Assembly: GCF_000222585.1 (NCBI RefSeq)
Contig: NZ_AFWE01000079.1
Coordinates: forward strand, 1 to 41,695
Source: Vibrio scophthalmi LMG 19158
GTDB lineage: Bacteria; Pseudomonadota; Gammaproteobacteria; Enterobacterales; Vibrionaceae
Reading direction: 5' to 3'
Length of the DNA: 41,695 nucleotides
Under the pieces are notes generated by a model that worked only from the letters and a program-made list of their open reading frames with translations, was not told the origin of the DNA and did no database searches. A program made the position numbers and the translations under genes. Positions 1 to 8,984 of this stretch are shown piece by piece. The stretch's first letter is position 1. Each line of letters starts with the position of its first letter.

Positions 1-37
1 AGTTTATTGCTTAGATGGCATTAAACACACAAATTGT

Positions 38-114
38 GGTGGCTATAGCTCAGTTGGTAGAGTCCCGGATTGTGATTCCGGTTGTCGCGAGTTCAAGCCT
101 CGTTAGCCACCCCA
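38..114 (+). tRNA. tRNA-His (anticodon GTG)
   Basis: This is a full cloverleaf with an encoded CCA end. The 8-bp acceptor GGTGGCTA pairs with TAGCCACC and includes the extra 5' G (G-1 opposite C73) that marks histidine tRNAs. The anticodon stem CCGGA/TCCGG encloses a loop with anticodon GTG, and a T-arm with TTCAAGC follows. The D-stem closes with a G-T wobble, which should not harm folding. The adjacent tRNA-Pro and the single downstream terminator suggest co-transcription as part of a longer tRNA cluster that begins before the window. Confidence 0.97.
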
Positions 115-167
115 TTATATAGGTAGCTTTGCTTCCTTTCTTGATGAAAGTTAAGATAAAACCTTGT

Positions 168-244
<77 letters not shown>

Positions 245-251
245 CTATACG

Positions 252-282
252 AAGCCCTAGTCGAAAGACTAGGGCTTTTTTG
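252..282 (+). terminator. Intrinsic terminator of the tRNA cluster
   Basis: AGCCCTAGTC and GACTAGGGCT form a 10-bp stem around a GAAA-type loop, followed by a run of T. It sits directly behind tRNA-Pro. Confidence 0.93.
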
Positions 283-936
283 CATCTGTGCTTTAGCTAT
301 TTCTTTATTCATATTGTTTGCGTAGCCGCTAGTTATACAAATCATCATGGTTAGCAGTGACTAATTGCTTACCCTTTTCTTTATTCTCCTCATCGATGCC
401 TTTATCTGCTCTTTACTGGGTTTTTATCACATTACTGTCTCAGTTAGTCCGCTCTTAGCTTTATTTCACTCGTTATATTACTCACCTTCATGCTTTAAGC
501 CATGCGGCAAAATAGATGGTTTTCACCTGATTATTTTTGGGTGGTAAAAATAGAATTAAAGCTTGAGTCGTGCTTATTGTGTGAAGTTAATCACTGGTTG
601 TGTGGTTTTTGGTTGGTTCTAAATATTACTCATTCATCTTAATGGCAGTGTTATGTGTTTTTTTTGTTAATGACGCTTAATTCACTAAATTGATTGATTA
701 TGCGCAGGGATTTAACGGTAATTTAGATAATAATCACTAGGTGGCCAGTAATAGCAGTAAATGTTGGCGCTTGCTTATCAGTTTTTCTTATCAATAATTG
801 TATTTTTATGCATTGTTGTGTTTATTAGTTGCTTAAAATATGCGCAAAACTAAATTTTTCCACTGTAAATGTTGCTTTCGTGTGAATTATTTGCCAAATT
901 GAACAGCTAATATTGGCCAGAACGATATTCTGGTAA
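282..936. other. 655-bp AT-rich intergenic region upstream of the peptide ABC operon
   Basis: No convincing gene is seen here. The only open frame (365-547) has no ribosome binding site and reads as low-complexity hydrophobic sequence. Two signals stand out: a CRP-like half-site pair at 580-595, and a 17-nt inverted repeat CCAGAA-N5-TTCTGG at 917-933, about 65 bp before the first start codon. The rest is AT-rich and probably promoter or H-NS-type sequence; no further structure could be supported by eye. Confidence 0.5.
580..595. promoter_or_regulatory. Possible CRP binding site (TGTGA-N6-TCACT)
   Basis: The site matches the CRP consensus TGTGA-N6-TCACA at nine of ten positions. An AT-rich hexamer TAAATA near 620-625 is about right for a class II arrangement with the site centred near -41.5. 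That would imply a leader of roughly 365 nt before the ATPase gene at 997. The match could be chance in such AT-rich DNA. Confidence 0.3.
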
Positions 937-996
937 ATGAATGGATTCAGTTTTTCAGACAGGGCAGAAAGCTGTCAAAGCAGTAGAGGTCTGGTA

Positions 997-2739
997 ATGT
1001 CACTTTTAGAAGTAAGAAACCTGCGTATCGAATACCCATCGCGTCATGGTGTTCATGCTGCGGTTAAATCACTGTCGTTTAATATCGAACGTGGTGAGAT
1101 CGTTGGCGTAGTCGGTGAGTCGGGGGCCGGTAAATCAACCGTAGGCAATGCAGTTATCGATCTACTTAGCCCTCCGGGCACGATCGCAGACGGTGAAGTG
1201 TTCTTAGAAGGCGAAAAAATATCGGGATTAACTCCGCAGCAAATGCGTCGAGTTCGTGGTTCAAAAATCGGTTTCATCTTCCAAGATCCGATGACATCAC
1301 TTAACCCGTTATTTACCGTTGAACAGCAAATCAAAGAAACGATTCATGCCAACATGAAGGTTTCGGATGAGGAAGCGTATCAGCGCGCACTTAATTTAAT
1401 GAACCAAGTCGGTATTCCACAACCAGAGAATCGTCTTAAACAGTATCCACACCAATTTTCTGGTGGCATGCGTCAGCGTGTTGTCATTGCGATCGCCCTT
1501 GCTGGCGAACCTGACCTTATCATTGCTGATGAGCCAACCACCGCATTGGATGTTTCTATCCAAGATCAAATTCTGACGCTTATTCGTGATTTATGCATCA
1601 AGAACAATGTCGGTTGTATGTTGGTTACTCACGACATGGGCGTGGTCTCTAATGTGACCGATCGTGTCGCAGTCATGTATCGAGGCGATCTAGTTGAATT
1701 TGGTCCAACCGCGAAAGTCTTAGGCGATCCCGATCACTCCTATACTCGCAGTTTGATTTCTGCCGTACCACGTTCAGACATGAAACTAGAGCGTTTTCCT
1801 CTGGTGAGCTATATCGAACAAGCTTCCGAGCTAAAGCCACTGGATATTAAAAATCACTGGTTAGGTCAAAGCCAAGATCAGCGTGACTATAGCGGTGCTC
1901 TGCTGGAAGTGGAAAACGTCAATCTTCGCTTTATTACTAAAGACTCTCTATTTGAAAGTCGTCGTGAATATGTACAAGCTTCGAATAACGTCAGCTTCGA
2001 AGTAAAAGAGGGTGAGACGTTCGGTTTGGTTGGGGAATCTGGTTCTGGTAAGTCGACCATTGCTCGTGTGATCGCCGGTCTTTATGCACCTAATTCAGGA
2101 CGCGTTACGTTTGAAGGTATTGACCTGACTTCACTGCGTTCAGAGAAAGAACGTCGTCCGATCCGTCGTCAAATGCAGATGGTTTTCCAAAATCCATATA
2201 CTTCGATGAATCCGCGCATGAAAGTGTTCGATATTATCGCTGAGCCGATCCGTTTTCATAAACTCACGCGCAATGAAACAGAAACGCGACAGATCGTTAA
2301 CGATCTTTTGGATCACGTTGGTTTGGGCGTTATGGCTGGGGTGAAGTACCCACATGAGTTTTCTGGTGGTCAGCGCCAGCGTATTTCTATTGCTCGTGCA
2401 TTGGCAACACGTCCACGCTTGCTGATTTGTGATGAGCCGACCTCAGCATTGGATGTATCAGTACAGGCGCAAATTCTTAACCTGCTGAAAGATTTACAAA
2501 GTGAGCTCAACCTCACCATGCTGTTTATCAGTCACGACTTGCCCGTCATTCGTCAAATGTGCGATCGCGTGGGTGTAATGCAAATGGGGACGCTATTGGA
2601 GGTGGCTCCAACTGAGCAATTGTTCACTCAGCCTCAGCATGCTTACAGCAAACAATTGATTTCATTAATGCCGGAATTTACTGGCTTAAGAGAAGAAGTA
2701 GAAGCGGCACAAGCCGTGGATAGCAAAGTCACCGCTTAG
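997..2739 (+). CDS. Peptide-type ABC transporter, fused double ATP-binding protein (DppD-DppF/OppD-OppF in one chain)
   Basis: This 580-residue protein carries two complete nucleotide-binding domains and would power import through the two permeases encoded downstream. The first half has Walker A GESGAGKST at 40-48, signature FSGGM at 154-158 and Walker B LIIADEP at 174-180. The second half has Walker A at 346-354, signature FSGGQ at 455-459 and Walker B LLICDEP at 475-481. Oligopeptide and dipeptide importers usually use two separate ATPases; one-chain versions such as YejF and GsiA are known. The open frame extends 20 codons upstream, but the ATG at 997 is preferred because AGAGG lies 7 nt before it and the protein then starts at the usual MSLLEVRNL. 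It is the first gene of an operon continuing with a binding protein and two permeases. The substrate (peptide, amide or other) cannot be told from sequence. Confidence 0.93.
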   Translation: MSLLEVRNLRIEYPSRHGVHAAVKSLSFNIERGEIVGVVGESGAGKSTVGNAVIDLLSPPGTIADGEVFLEGEKISGLTPQQMRRVRGSKIGFIFQDPMTSLNPLFTVEQQIKETIHANMKVSDEEAYQRALNLMNQVGIPQPENRLKQYPHQFSGGMRQRVVIAIALAGEPDLIIADEPTTALDVSIQDQILTLIRDLCIKNNVGCMLVTHDMGVVSNVTDRVAVMYRGDLVEFGPTAKVLGDPDHSYTRSLISAVPRSDMKLERFPLVSYIEQASELKPLDIKNHWLGQSQDQRDYSGALLEVENVNLRFITKDSLFESRREYVQASNNVSFEVKEGETFGLVGESGSGKSTIARVIAGLYAPNSGRVTFEGIDLTSLRSEKERRPIRRQMQMVFQNPYTSMNPRMKVFDIIAEPIRFHKLTRNETETRQIVNDLLDHVGLGVMAGVKYPHEFSGGQRQRISIARALATRPRLLICDEPTSALDVSVQAQILNLLKDLQSELNLTMLFISHDLPVIRQMCDRVGVMQMGTLLEVAPTEQLFTQPQHAYSKQLISLMPEFTGLREEVEAAQAVDSKVTA

Positions 2740-2803
2740 CTATCAAATCAAATAGATGCAAACACAACAACTAGGGATTGGATCCCGCATAAGGAGTTAT
2801 GCA

Positions 2804-4357
2804 ATGAAAACCATGAAAAGCAAATTAGCAGTGGCGCTAATGGCTGCAGGTCTAAGCTTTAATGCAATGGCGGCAGATATCAAAGTTGGCTACGCAGCTG
2901 ACCCTGTTTCGTTAGACCCGCATGAGCAGTTATCTGGCGGTACGCTGCAAATGTCACACATGGTATTTGATCCACTTGTTCGCTTTACTCAAGAGATGGA
3001 TTTTGAACCGCGCCTTGCGCAAAGCTGGGAGCGTATTGATGATAAAACCATGCGCTTCAAACTGCGTGAAGGGGTGAAGTTCCACTCAGGCAATGCTTTG
3101 ACCGCTGATGATGTGGTTTGGACGTTTGACCGTCTACAAAGCTCGCCAGATTTTAAAGCTATCTTCGACCCATATGAAAAGATTGTGAAAGTGGATGATT
3201 ACACTTTTGACCTTGTCACCAAAGGTCCATACCCACTGGTTCTACAAACCGCGACTTACATCTTCCCAATGGACAGTAAGTTTTACTCAGGTAACACCGC
3301 CGATGGCAAAGATAAATCTGAAGTGGTGAAGCACGGTAACTCATTTGCGTCGACCAATGTTTCAGGTACTGGTCCGTTCATCGTGACTGAACGTGAACAA
3401 GGCGTAAAAGTAGAATTTGAACGCTTTAATGATTACTGGGATACCGCTTCTAAAGGTAACGTTGATAAGCTGACCTTGGTGCCAATTAAAGAAGATGCAA
3501 CGCGTGTCGCAGCACTACTGTCTGGTGGTGTGGATATGATTCACCCAGTCGCGCCAAATGACCACAAACGTGTTAAATCAGCGGAAGGCATCGATCTGGT
3601 CACACTACCAGGTACTCGTATCATCACTTTCCAAATGAACCAAAACAGCAATGAAGCGTTGAAAGACGTTCGCGTACGTCAAGCAATCGTGCATGCGATC
3701 AACAATGAAGGCATCGTGAAGAAAATCATGAAAGGCTTCGCGACTGCTGCAGGTCAACAAAGTCCGGCAGGTTACGTAGGCCATGATGAAGCACTAGTGC
3801 CACGTTACGATCTGAAAAAAGCGAAGCAGTTGATGAAAGAAGCGGGTTATGAGGATGGTTTTGCGCTGAGCATGATCGCGCCAAATAACCGTTATGTGAA
3901 CGATGCGAAAGTTGCACAAGCGGCGGCTGCGATGCTATCGAAGATCGGCATTAAGGTGGATCTGAAAACCATGCCTAAAGCGCAGTACTGGCCTGAGTTT
4001 GATCTCTGTGCAGCAGATATGCTGATGATTGGTTGGCACTCAGATACCGAAGATTCGGCTAACTTGAGTGAATTCCTAACCATGACGCGCAATGCGGAAA
4101 CAGGTAAAGGCCAATACAACTGTGGTTACTACTCAAACCCAGAAATGGATGCGGTCGTAGAAGCGGCTAACGTAGAAACCGATCCGGCTAAGCGTGCAGC
4201 GATGCTGAAAGGCGTAGAAGCGACGCTATACAACGATGCAGCGTTTGTTCCACTGCATTGGCAAAGTGAAGCGTGGGGCGCGAAATCTAACGTGAAAGCG
4301 GCAGACATCGTCAACCCAATGGTTATGCCTTACTTTGGCGACTTAGTGGTTGAATAA
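2804..4357 (+). CDS. ABC transporter periplasmic substrate-binding protein (family 5, DppA/OppA type)
   Basis: This 517-residue protein captures substrate in the periplasm and delivers it to the permeases. It starts with a clear signal peptide (KTMKSK, hydrophobic core, cleavage expected after FNAMA near residue 23). The mature start DIKVGYAADPVSLDPHEQ, with a following conserved block DPLVRFTQEMDFEPRLAQSW, is typical of family 5 binding proteins. The ATG at 2804 is chosen over the upstream in-frame start at 2756 because AAGGAG lies just before it and the signal peptide begins there. It lies 64 nt after the ATPase gene. A 9-bp perfect hairpin follows its stop codon, a common place for structures that raise binding-protein mRNA over permease mRNA. 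The ligand is unknown. Confidence 0.93.
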   Translation: MKTMKSKLAVALMAAGLSFNAMAADIKVGYAADPVSLDPHEQLSGGTLQMSHMVFDPLVRFTQEMDFEPRLAQSWERIDDKTMRFKLREGVKFHSGNALTADDVVWTFDRLQSSPDFKAIFDPYEKIVKVDDYTFDLVTKGPYPLVLQTATYIFPMDSKFYSGNTADGKDKSEVVKHGNSFASTNVSGTGPFIVTEREQGVKVEFERFNDYWDTASKGNVDKLTLVPIKEDATRVAALLSGGVDMIHPVAPNDHKRVKSAEGIDLVTLPGTRIITFQMNQNSNEALKDVRVRQAIVHAINNEGIVKKIMKGFATAAGQQSPAGYVGHDEALVPRYDLKKAKQLMKEAGYEDGFALSMIAPNNRYVNDAKVAQAAAAMLSKIGIKVDLKTMPKAQYWPEFDLCAADMLMIGWHSDTEDSANLSEFLTMTRNAETGKGQYNCGYYSNPEMDAVVEAANVETDPAKRAAMLKGVEATLYNDAAFVPLHWQSEAWGAKSNVKAADIVNPMVMPYFGDLVVE

Positions 4358-4373
4358 TCACATCCTGTAGTCA

Positions 4374-4398
4374 TAAGGAGGGTGCAATGCCCTCCTTA
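4374..4398 (+). other. Intercistronic hairpin after the binding-protein gene
   Basis: TAAGGAGGG and CCCTCCTTA form a perfect 9-bp stem with a 7-nt loop, 16 nt after the stop codon. No T-run follows, so it is more likely an mRNA-stabilising or partial attenuation structure than a full terminator. It would favour an excess of binding protein over permease, as in malE-malF. Confidence 0.6.
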
Positions 4399-4559
4399 AT
4401 AAGCCCAATCTAGATAAGCGTTACTGACGCAGATTAGGTAGACACACGCTCAATTTTGTTTCAGTCGGGTTGAGTGGTTTTTAAGGCTGAATATCTACTT
4501 TGGTTGTCAGGTAGAAAGACACCTCAATCAGAGCACTATGGATAGTTAAGGGGCAAGGA

Positions 4560-5537
4560 ATGTTTTCGTTTCTGGTCAAGCGCCTGTATCAGGCACTGAT
4601 AGTGATGTTTGTGATCAGTTTAGTGGCGTTTGCCATTCAGGATAATCTGGGTGACCCGCTGCGTGAGCTTGTAGGTCAGTCGGTTTCGGAAGCGGAGCGC
4701 CAAGCGCTGCGTGATGAATTAGGCTTAAACGATCCCTTTATCACAAAATATACTCGCTTTGTCAGCAACGCGCTGCAAGGTGACTTAGGTACATCTTACT
4801 TCTTCAAGCGACCAGCAGTGGATGTGATTTTAGATAAGCTGGTGGCGACGTTAGAATTGGTGTTTGGGGCTACGCTGATCATCGTTTTGTTATCAATACC
4901 GCTTGGCGTCTATTCGGCGATTCATCCTAAGAGTATGTTCACCAAATTTATCATGGCAATGAGTAGCGTCGGCATCTCGATTCCAGTGTTCTTAACCGCA
5001 ATTATGCTGATGTATGTCTTCTCAATTGAGCTTGGGTGGTTGCCATCGTATGGGCGAGGGGAAACCGCGAATGTCTTGGGCTGGGAGTCGGGCTTTTTCA
5101 CTATAGATGGTCTTAAACACCTGATCTTACCGTGTATCGCGTTAGCTTCAATTATGTTGCCACTGTTTATTCGTTTAGTTCGTTCTGAAATGTTGGAAGT
5201 GCTTAGCTCTGAATACATTAAATTTGCCAAAGCTAAAGGGCTGAACCTCAATAAAATCTATTACCAACATGCACTGAAAAATACCATGCTACCGGTTCTT
5301 ACCGTCGGTGGTGTACAAATTGGTACCATGGTGGCTTATACCATTTTGACGGAAACCGTTTTCCAATGGCCGGGTACGGGCTTTTTGTTCCTAGAGGCAA
5401 TTAACCGTGTTGATACGCCGTTAATTACCGCCTATGTCATCTTTGTTGGTTTGATTTTCGTGGTTACTAATACCATTGTTGACTTGCTCTACGGCATCAT
5501 CAACCCAACGGTTAACTTAACCGGAAAAGGAGCTTAG
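4560..5537 (+). CDS. ABC transporter permease (DppB/OppB type)
   Basis: This 325-residue inner-membrane protein forms half of the import channel. The N-terminus FLVKRLYQALIVMFVISLVAF is a classic first membrane segment of the DppB family, followed by the periplasmic stretch with DELGLNDPFITKYTRFV and GDLGTSYFFKRPAV. The cytoplasmic EAA loop near residues 210-235 (EYIKFAKAKGLNLNKIYYQHALKN) contacts the ATPase. Length fits the family (about 306-340). It starts at ATG 4560 behind GGGGCAAGGA. About 200 nt separate it from the binding-protein gene, with the hairpin at 4374-4398 in between, and its stop lies 2 nt before the second permease. Confidence 0.93.
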   Translation: MFSFLVKRLYQALIVMFVISLVAFAIQDNLGDPLRELVGQSVSEAERQALRDELGLNDPFITKYTRFVSNALQGDLGTSYFFKRPAVDVILDKLVATLELVFGATLIIVLLSIPLGVYSAIHPKSMFTKFIMAMSSVGISIPVFLTAIMLMYVFSIELGWLPSYGRGETANVLGWESGFFTIDGLKHLILPCIALASIMLPLFIRLVRSEMLEVLSSEYIKFAKAKGLNLNKIYYQHALKNTMLPVLTVGGVQIGTMVAYTILTETVFQWPGTGFLFLEAINRVDTPLITAYVIFVGLIFVVTNTIVDLLYGIINPTVNLTGKGA

Positions 5538-5539
5538 TC

Positions 5540-6496
5540 ATGAGTCATAGTAATATTTCAACGGCTCCTTCATCTGCACCGTCGGCGTGGCAACGTTTTA
5601 AACAGTCGGATTTCTTGTATTACTTCAAGCGCGATAAAGTCGCGATGGCGAGTTTTACCGTCTTTATGATGTTCTTGGTACTGGCACTGGCAGCGCCTGT
5701 CTTGGCGCCAACTGACCCTTATGATCTTACCTCGATTGATATCATGGATTCGGAGCTACCACCATCCTGGATGGAAGGTGGTGAAGAGCACTTTGTTTTG
5801 GGTACTGATGAGCAAGGTCGTGATATTTTATCAACCATTTTGTACGGTTCTCGTTTATCCCTGACTATCGGCTTTCTCGCTGTCGGCTTACAGCTTTTCC
5901 TCGGTATCATTATTGGTCTATCGGCGGGCTACTTTGGTGGCCGTGTCGATAGCTTCTTGATGCGTTTTGCTGATGTGCAGCTATCATTCTCGACCATGAT
6001 GGTGGCTATTATCGTCTCGGCGATTTTCAAAGCCAGCTTCGGCAGTGATTTTTACAATCAATATGCTGTGATCATGCTAGTGGTGATTATTGGTGTGGCA
6101 GAGTGGCCGCAGTATGCGCGTACCATTCGAGCGTCGGTATTAGCAGAGAAGAAAAAAGAGTATGTGGAAGCGGCGCGTGTGATGGGCTTTAAAGCGCCTC
6201 GCATCATGTTCCGTCATATTCTGCCTAACTGTTTGTCACCGATTTTGGTGATTTCGACGGTACAGGTAGCAAATGCCATCATGTCGGAAGCGGCGCTTTC
6301 CTTCCTAGGGTTAGGCTTACCGGTGGACCAACCATCATTAGGTGCGTTGATCAGTATTGGCTTTAACTACATCTTCTCAGGCGCTTGGTGGATTACCGCC
6401 TTCCCGGGTATTGTGTTAGTGACCTTAGTGTTAGTGATTAACTTGCTGGGTGACTGGTTACGAGATGTATTTAACCCGAAAATCTATAAAGGCTAA
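5540..6496 (+). CDS. ABC transporter permease (DppC/OppC type)
   Basis: This 318-residue protein is the second half of the import channel. It has the family's N-terminal cytoplasmic stretch, a first membrane helix (MASFTVFMMFLVLALAAPVLAP) and the conserved HFVLGTDEQGRDILSTILYGSRLSL block. The EAA loop is seen as EYVEAARVMGFKAPRIMFRHILPN, and a C-terminal NLLGDWLRDVFNP is typical of DppC. It follows the DppB-type gene by 2 nt and is the last gene of the operon, with a strong terminator 30 nt downstream. Confidence 0.93.
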   Translation: MSHSNISTAPSSAPSAWQRFKQSDFLYYFKRDKVAMASFTVFMMFLVLALAAPVLAPTDPYDLTSIDIMDSELPPSWMEGGEEHFVLGTDEQGRDILSTILYGSRLSLTIGFLAVGLQLFLGIIIGLSAGYFGGRVDSFLMRFADVQLSFSTMMVAIIVSAIFKASFGSDFYNQYAVIMLVVIIGVAEWPQYARTIRASVLAEKKKEYVEAARVMGFKAPRIMFRHILPNCLSPILVISTVQVANAIMSEAALSFLGLGLPVDQPSLGALISIGFNYIFSGAWWITAFPGIVLVTLVLVINLLGDWLRDVFNPKIYKG

Positions 6497-6525
6497 GTCT
6501 CTTTAACTTAGCTTCTTATTACTAT

Positions 6526-6550
6526 GCCGCGCTCTGTCGCGGCTTTTTTT
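6526..6550 (+). terminator. Intrinsic terminator of the peptide ABC operon
   Basis: GCCGCG and CGCGGC form a 6-bp stem with a CTCTGT loop, followed by seven T. It lies 30 nt after the last permease gene. Confidence 0.9.
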
Positions 6551-6696
6551 CGCCTATGCTTATTTTTGAAAACTTTGTTTGTGTTAACTAACTTCGAACT
6601 TTAGTTGAAATTAGTGTCTGATATGTCACTTAGTAAAGGTATATCGCTGCCTTTGTATTTGTTATCAAAGAATAAACACAATAATAAGGAATGAGA

Positions 6697-7062
6697 GTGA
6701 AGCCAGGTAAAACAGGGTTTAGTCGTATTGTGCATGCCACTGGGTATTCGATTCAGGGGTTAAAAGCCGCTTGGTGCAATGAAGCTGCATTTCGCCAAGA
6801 GTGTGCTCTATTAGCTACTGCTATCTTTATTACTGTTTTTTTGCCAGTCGGAACAGTTGAAAAGGTATTATTGGTGGGCAGTGTCGCCATCGTAGTGATT
6901 GTTGAGTTACTTAATTCTGCTATTGAAGCGGTGGTGGATAGAGTGGGGGCTGAATGGCATGAGTTGAGTGGTCGTGCAAAAGATATTGGTTCGGCAGCGG
7001 TATTTATTGCGCTGATATTAGCGGCATTTACTTGGCTATCGATTGTGGGGGATTTACTGTGA
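6697..7062 (+). CDS. dgkA: Diacylglycerol kinase
   Basis: This 121-residue inner-membrane enzyme phosphorylates diacylglycerol with ATP to phosphatidic acid, returning it to phospholipid synthesis. The family motifs are present: NEAAFRQE at 28-35 and ELLNSAIEAVVDRVG at 70-84, with the catalytic and metal-binding residues E29, E70, N73 and E77. Three membrane segments are visible. An ATG at 6691 has AAGGA immediately adjacent, which is too close; the GTG two codons on at 6697 has it at 6-nt spacing and gives the usual MKPG start, so 6697 is chosen. It overlaps eptA by 4 nt. The pairing makes sense because phosphoethanolamine transfer from phosphatidylethanolamine releases diacylglycerol. Confidence 0.95.
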   Translation: MKPGKTGFSRIVHATGYSIQGLKAAWCNEAAFRQECALLATAIFITVFLPVGTVEKVLLVGSVAIVVIVELLNSAIEAVVDRVGAEWHELSGRAKDIGSAAVFIALILAAFTWLSIVGDLL

Positions 7063-8729
7063 AAAAAATACCATTTCACTTTATCGATTTGTTTCGTACC
7101 AAGATGAGCTATGCGAGCTTAACCGTCGTGCTAGCACTGTATTTTGCAGTGGTACTCAACTTACCCATCTATAAGGAACTGCATCATATTTTTGCTCAGA
7201 TGGAGAGTGTAAAGCTGGGCTTTATATGTTCTATCCCTTTATTTTTCTGGGCGGCATTGACGCTGATCTTTAGTCTGTTTAGCTGGCCTTATATAAGCAA
7301 ACCTTTCTTTATCATTTTACTGATTTGCTCGGCACTGGTGAGCTATGCAGGTTTCAACTACGGGACGATTTTCGATGCGGATATGATCACCAATATCATG
7401 CAAACCGATAGCAGCGAAGCAAGCTCTTATCTGAGCTTATATTCGCTAGCATGGTTCGTGCTGTTAGGTATTGTTCCGGCGTTTTTTGTCGCTATGGTTT
7501 CTTTTCAACCAGAGTCATTACTAAAGCTGTTTGCGAAAAAGCTGCTTTCAATGGTAGCGGCTGTGGTGGTTATCGTGGCCATTGCCAGCGTCTATTATCA
7601 AGATTACGCCTCGGTTGGTCGCAACAACAGTTATCTGAAGAAAGAGATTGTTCCGACGCAATTTGTTTATAGTACTTTTAAATATTTTAAACATACTTAC
7701 TTCACTACGCCTGTCGCGTATAAAGAGTTGGGGTTGGATGCGCGTCAATCAGAGCAAGCTCTAAAAATGACTCAAGCTAAGCCGACGTTGGTCGTATTAG
7801 TTGTCGGAGAAACAGCGCGTTCGCAAAACTATCAACTTAACGGTTATCCACGAAAAACCAATCCATTTACTTCTAAGCTAGATGTTGTTTCGTTCCAAGA
7901 CGTACGCTCGTGTGGTACCGCAACCGCTGTCTCGCTGCCGTGTATGTTCTCTAATTTGACTCATGACAATTACGATCATGACATTGCTAACAATCAAGAT
8001 AATGTGATTGATATTCTTAGTCGAGCCGGCATTGCAATGATGTGGGAAGACGATGATGGTGGTGATAAAAGTGTCGCCAAACACATTAAGAAAGAGATGA
8101 TGAATCATGATCGTAAAGATGCCCTTTGTGATGGCAATACATGTTACGACATGGTGCTGTTAGAGGATTTTGACAAAAACATTCGCCAGCTTTCCGGCAA
8201 TCGTATGATTGCATTACATCTTATTGGTAGCCATGGACCTACTTATTACAAGCGTTACCCAAAAGAGATGGCGATCTTCCAACCGGATTGCCCTAGAGCC
8301 GACATTGAAAATTGCACCAATGAGCAGATCGTTAATAGCTATGACAACAGTATTCGATACACCGATTATGTTCTCAGCCAAATCATCGAACGTTTAAAGG
8401 GTTTGGAATCTCAGTATAACACTGCGCTTATTTACCTATCGGATCATGGCGAGTCTCTAGGGGAGGATGGGCTTTATTTGCATGGCGCACCTTACGCGCT
8501 AGCACCCGATTACCAAACAACGGTACCGCTGATTGTATGGATGTCTCCGAGCTTTAAGCAATTAAAAACCGTTAACTACGATTGTTTGAAACAGGAAGCG
8601 AAACAAACTGAACATTATTCTCACGATAACTTGTTTCATTCACTGCTCGGTATTATGGATGTTGAAACGCAGGTTTATCAGCCTGAATTGGACTTATTTG
8701 CCCAATGTCGCCAGCCTCATCAGCAGTGA
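7059..8729 (+). CDS. eptA: Lipid A phosphoethanolamine transferase (EptA/MCR family)
   Basis: This 556-residue inner-membrane enzyme moves phosphoethanolamine from phosphatidylethanolamine onto lipid A phosphates in the periplasm. Five N-terminal membrane helices lie within residues 20-180, followed by an alkaline-phosphatase-like catalytic domain. Zinc and nucleophile residues are recognisable: E251 in VVGETARSQNY, T289 in SCGTATAVSLPCMF, and D462-H463 in SDHGESLGE. Several cysteines typical of the disulfide-rich periplasmic domain are present. Start: GTG at 7059, overlapping the dgkA stop (GTGA), with GGGGG upstream; the longer frame back to 7032 would run deep into dgkA. Members of this family can lower polymyxin sensitivity, but expression decides that and the promoter upstream of dgkA shows no recognisable regulator site. 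Confidence 0.95.
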   Translation: MKKIPFHFIDLFRTKMSYASLTVVLALYFAVVLNLPIYKELHHIFAQMESVKLGFICSIPLFFWAALTLIFSLFSWPYISKPFFIILLICSALVSYAGFNYGTIFDADMITNIMQTDSSEASSYLSLYSLAWFVLLGIVPAFFVAMVSFQPESLLKLFAKKLLSMVAAVVVIVAIASVYYQDYASVGRNNSYLKKEIVPTQFVYSTFKYFKHTYFTTPVAYKELGLDARQSEQALKMTQAKPTLVVLVVGETARSQNYQLNGYPRKTNPFTSKLDVVSFQDVRSCGTATAVSLPCMFSNLTHDNYDHDIANNQDNVIDILSRAGIAMMWEDDDGGDKSVAKHIKKEMMNHDRKDALCDGNTCYDMVLLEDFDKNIRQLSGNRMIALHLIGSHGPTYYKRYPKEMAIFQPDCPRADIENCTNEQIVNSYDNSIRYTDYVLSQIIERLKGLESQYNTALIYLSDHGESLGEDGLYLHGAPYALAPDYQTTVPLIVWMSPSFKQLKTVNYDCLKQEAKQTEHYSHDNLFHSLLGIMDVETQVYQPELDLFAQCRQPHQQ

Positions 8730-8785
8730 AAGCCCGAAAGGTGATCTAAGCCTAAGATTTATCTATTACAAACTCTCTACACTAA

Positions 8786-8814
8786 GGGCCGTATTAAATT
8801 ACGGCTCTTTTTTT
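8786..8814 (+). terminator. Intrinsic terminator of dgkA-eptA
   Basis: GGGCCGTA and TACGGCTC form an 8-bp stem with one G-T pair, followed by seven T, 56 nt after the eptA stop. Confidence 0.88.
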
Positions 8815-8984
8815 GCATTCACATTTTCTCAACAGTGAATCGTCAATAATGACAATATTTATTAGTTTGGGGAGATGCCATCGAATTAAAGCCACTGTGT
8901 CATTGTTAGGCTTTCTCAATCTCGATGTTGTGCATCACGTGTCGCCCGCCGTCAAATCAATAACAACTAAGGTCTGTTTACTAT

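Noticed and set aside
365-547. 60-residue open frame after the tRNA genes
   Set aside because: It has no ribosome binding site, is low-complexity hydrophobic sequence from AT-rich DNA, and has no recognisable family.
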